Below are positions 62,871-64,000 of a DNA stretch of 64,000 nt, in pieces. The stretch comes from Palsa-504 sp963844625 (GTDB lineage: Bacteria > Actinomycetota > Actinomycetes > Streptosporangiales > Streptosporangiaceae). Where the stretch lies: assembly GCA_963844625.1 (NCBI GenBank), contig CAWJPF010000003.1:40771-104770 (forward strand). Reading direction: 5' to 3'. A program made the translations under genes and the position numbers. Positions within the stretch are counted from its first letter, which is position 1. The number at the start of each line of letters is the position of its first letter. The notes beneath the pieces were generated by a model. That model was not told the DNA's origin, did not search any database, and was given only the letters and a program-made list of their open reading frames with translations.

Positions 62871-63480
62871 GCACCAGGCTTCGCCGAAGACTCGGGATGG
62901 CCAGGGCGGCCTTCCGCAGGCCAGCAGCCCGGCCAGCAGGTACCACCGGGCGGCTGGTCCGGGCGGGCCGCGCGGCGCACTGGCGTCCTGGGCGGCGATG
63001 TACTCGGCCTCGCTGATGATCGCCGGGTGGGCCGGGCGGGCGGAGATCACCCAGCCGGCGGGCAGGTTCCACCGCTGCACCTGGCGGTGGCCGAGCCCGG
63101 TGTTGGCCGGGTCAACCAGGTCGTGGTCTGTGCGCCGCCGGTTCCACACCTGCCGCCCGGTATCGCGCGGGTTCGCCAGGATCGCGGCGACCGTGCGTAG
63201 CGTCCACGCCGTTCCGCTGCGGTGCGGGTTCCGCTTCGGGTCAGCGGCCGAAGGGCACGGGATTCCTGCATCGTTCAGGGCGCGGGTGATCCGGACGGCG
63301 CTGCGCCCGGCCAGTCGGTGGGCGACCATCCAGCGGACGACCGGCGCGGTGTCGGGGCCGGCTCGAGCCGGTGCGCCCGGCGGTCCCACGTGGCGTGCGC
63401 CTTGTTCGGGTGCGGGCAGGCGTCGGCGAGCCGGTAGCCGTATGGTGGGCGGCCGCTGAGGTGGCGGCTCTGGCCCATGT
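62870..63480 (-). pseudogene. Serine recombinase (large resolvase) fragment, frameshifted
   Basis: Pieces HLSGRPPYGYRLADACPHPN, VVRWMVAHRLAGRSAVRITR, ALNDAGIPCPSAADPKRNPH, TAWTLRTVAAILANPRDTGR and SARPAHPAIISEAEYIAAQD form the recombinase domain and start of the zinc-ribbon region of an actinobacterial large serine recombinase. The catalytic N-terminal resolvase domain (with the nucleophilic Ser) is absent, and a frameshift falls near 63360. The relic marks an old integrative element at this end of the window. Confidence 0.8.
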
Positions 63481-63703
63481 CTCAACAAGCCTGCCAGTCC
63501 CAAGGCGCTGCGGCGCGGCTCCGGTCCAGGGGCGGTTGGTCCGGGCAGCGGTACTGGACGTCATCGGCTATCCGGCGGCTGTCAGGTCGCGGGCCACGAC
63601 TAGCAGGTCGCGGGCCAGGACTATTAGCTTCTGCGGATTCGGGCGATGGCTTGGCGATCTTAGCGTGATCGCAAGGAATCCGGCCTGGCAGGAGGCTCCG
63701 ACG

Positions 63704-63910
63704 ATGGAACCGGTACCGGCAAGACCACGCCATGAGGCGGTCGACCACGACGACCTGCTCGTGCATGAATGGCGGGTGAGGCAGCTCGCCCGGCTGGGGA
63801 TCCCATGGTCGCTGGCCCAGGCCGCCGCCGACCACGTCGACTGGCACCAGGTCGCCAAGCTGGTGCGCCGCGGGTGCCCGCCGCGGCTTGCGCTCCAGAT
63901 CCTCCGGTGA
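63704..63910 (+). CDS. Conserved hypothetical protein, 68 aa
   Basis: Short soluble protein with a helical core: VDHDDLLVHEWRVRQLARLG, IPWSLAQAAADHVDWHQVAK and LVRRGCPPRLALQIL. ATG 63704 follows an ideal ggagg site nine bases upstream. Proteins of this size and pattern occur widely in actinomycetes and often next to mobile elements; no function is known to me. It is followed 11 bases later by another probable gene in the same direction. No gene is supported in 63481-63703. Confidence 0.75.
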   Translation: MEPVPARPRHEAVDHDDLLVHEWRVRQLARLGIPWSLAQAAADHVDWHQVAKLVRRGCPPRLALQILR

Positions 63911-63921
63911 GGCAGTCCCCA

Positions 63922-64000
63922 ATGGCCAGCAGCCTTCCCGTCCAGCGGTTGACCGGCGATGCCTTGCGGGCCCAGGTCGCCAGGCAGGCCCGGTGCGCTG
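63922..64000 (+). CDS. Start of a downstream gene, cut by window edge
   Basis: ATG 63922 with gtgagg upstream opens a frame (MASSLPVQRLTGDALRAQVA and on) to the end of the window. It is 11 bases after the 68-aa gene, so the two are probably co-transcribed. Too short to identify. Confidence 0.4.
   Translation, partial: MASSLPVQRLTGDALRAQVARQARCA

Noticed and set aside
1..64000. tRNA genes and CRISPR arrays
   Set aside because: No cloverleaf-like segment with a CCA end region and no regularly spaced repeats were seen by eye; a tRNAscan-SE and CRISPR-finder run would be decisive.

Overview
The window is about 70% GC. Reading frames show strong third-position GC bias, and GTG starts and 4-base stop/start overlaps are common. 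DinB/DUF664 and maleylpyruvate-isomerase-fold proteins (mycothiol-linked families), DUF1707, DUF5808, MMPL exporters, AfsR/SARP-type regulators and DesK/NarL two-component pairs all point to a filamentous soil actinomycete. The genus cannot be read from the sequence. There are no rRNA genes, and I saw no tRNA or CRISPR array. The stretch looks like an accessory chromosomal region: roughly 45 intact genes are mixed with more than 20 truncated or frameshifted relics (integrases, IS110, an rve-type transposase, a serine recombinase, and pieces of metabolic and regulatory genes).

1-10.2 kb: end of a molybdenum hydroxylase operon (2Fe-2S subunit plus start of the molybdopterin subunit); relics of a dienelactone hydrolase, a TetR regulator, a tyrosine recombinase and a phosphotransferase; a seven-segment membrane protein; an acetamidase/formamidase-SDR pair; and a complete sugar-type ABC importer (binding lipoprotein, permease, ATPase). 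10.2-23.2 kb: IS110 relics flank a pyruvoyl decarboxylase of the PsiD-like phosphatidylserine decarboxylase family. Then come an alpha/beta hydrolase, an ACS-type MFS transporter, a dead 2-hydroxyacid dehydrogenase, a DinB protein, a divergent XRE regulator/STAS antagonist pair with TGACAA boxes, a TetR gene with a candidate operator, and a second acetamidase/formamidase.

23.3-38.3 kb: a DEAD-box RNA helicase with a DbpA-like domain; a NarL-type response regulator convergent with and overlapping a DesK-like kinase that has a duplicated sensor module; a large MMPL exporter carrying a C-terminal sensor domain normally found on histidine kinases; a second MMPL; a mycothiol-dependent-type enzyme; and a TetR/DHA2 efflux module with two overlapping palindromic operators.

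38.8-49.0 kb: an ABC-2 exporter divergent from a DesK/NarL two-component pair; a second ABC-2 exporter preceded by a possible 21-codon leader; a frameshifted lipoprotein; and a GntR-DUF5808 operon. A TGTTCTAT motif recurs in three promoter regions here, suggesting a local GntR regulon.

49.0-64.0 kb: opposed transposase fragments and a broken amino-acid permease; a frameshifted AfsR-like regulator divergent from an ABC-2 exporter plus quinone-oxidoreductase-type MDR enzyme; a BTAD-AAA regulator truncated at both ends and joined to a methyltransferase relic; a compact GntR-ABC-permease-DUF1707 operon with a palindromic operator; and a degraded serine recombinase beside a conserved 68-residue protein. 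The dominant functional theme is regulated efflux: four ABC-2 or YtrB-type systems, two MMPLs and a DHA2 pump, each close to a dedicated regulator.
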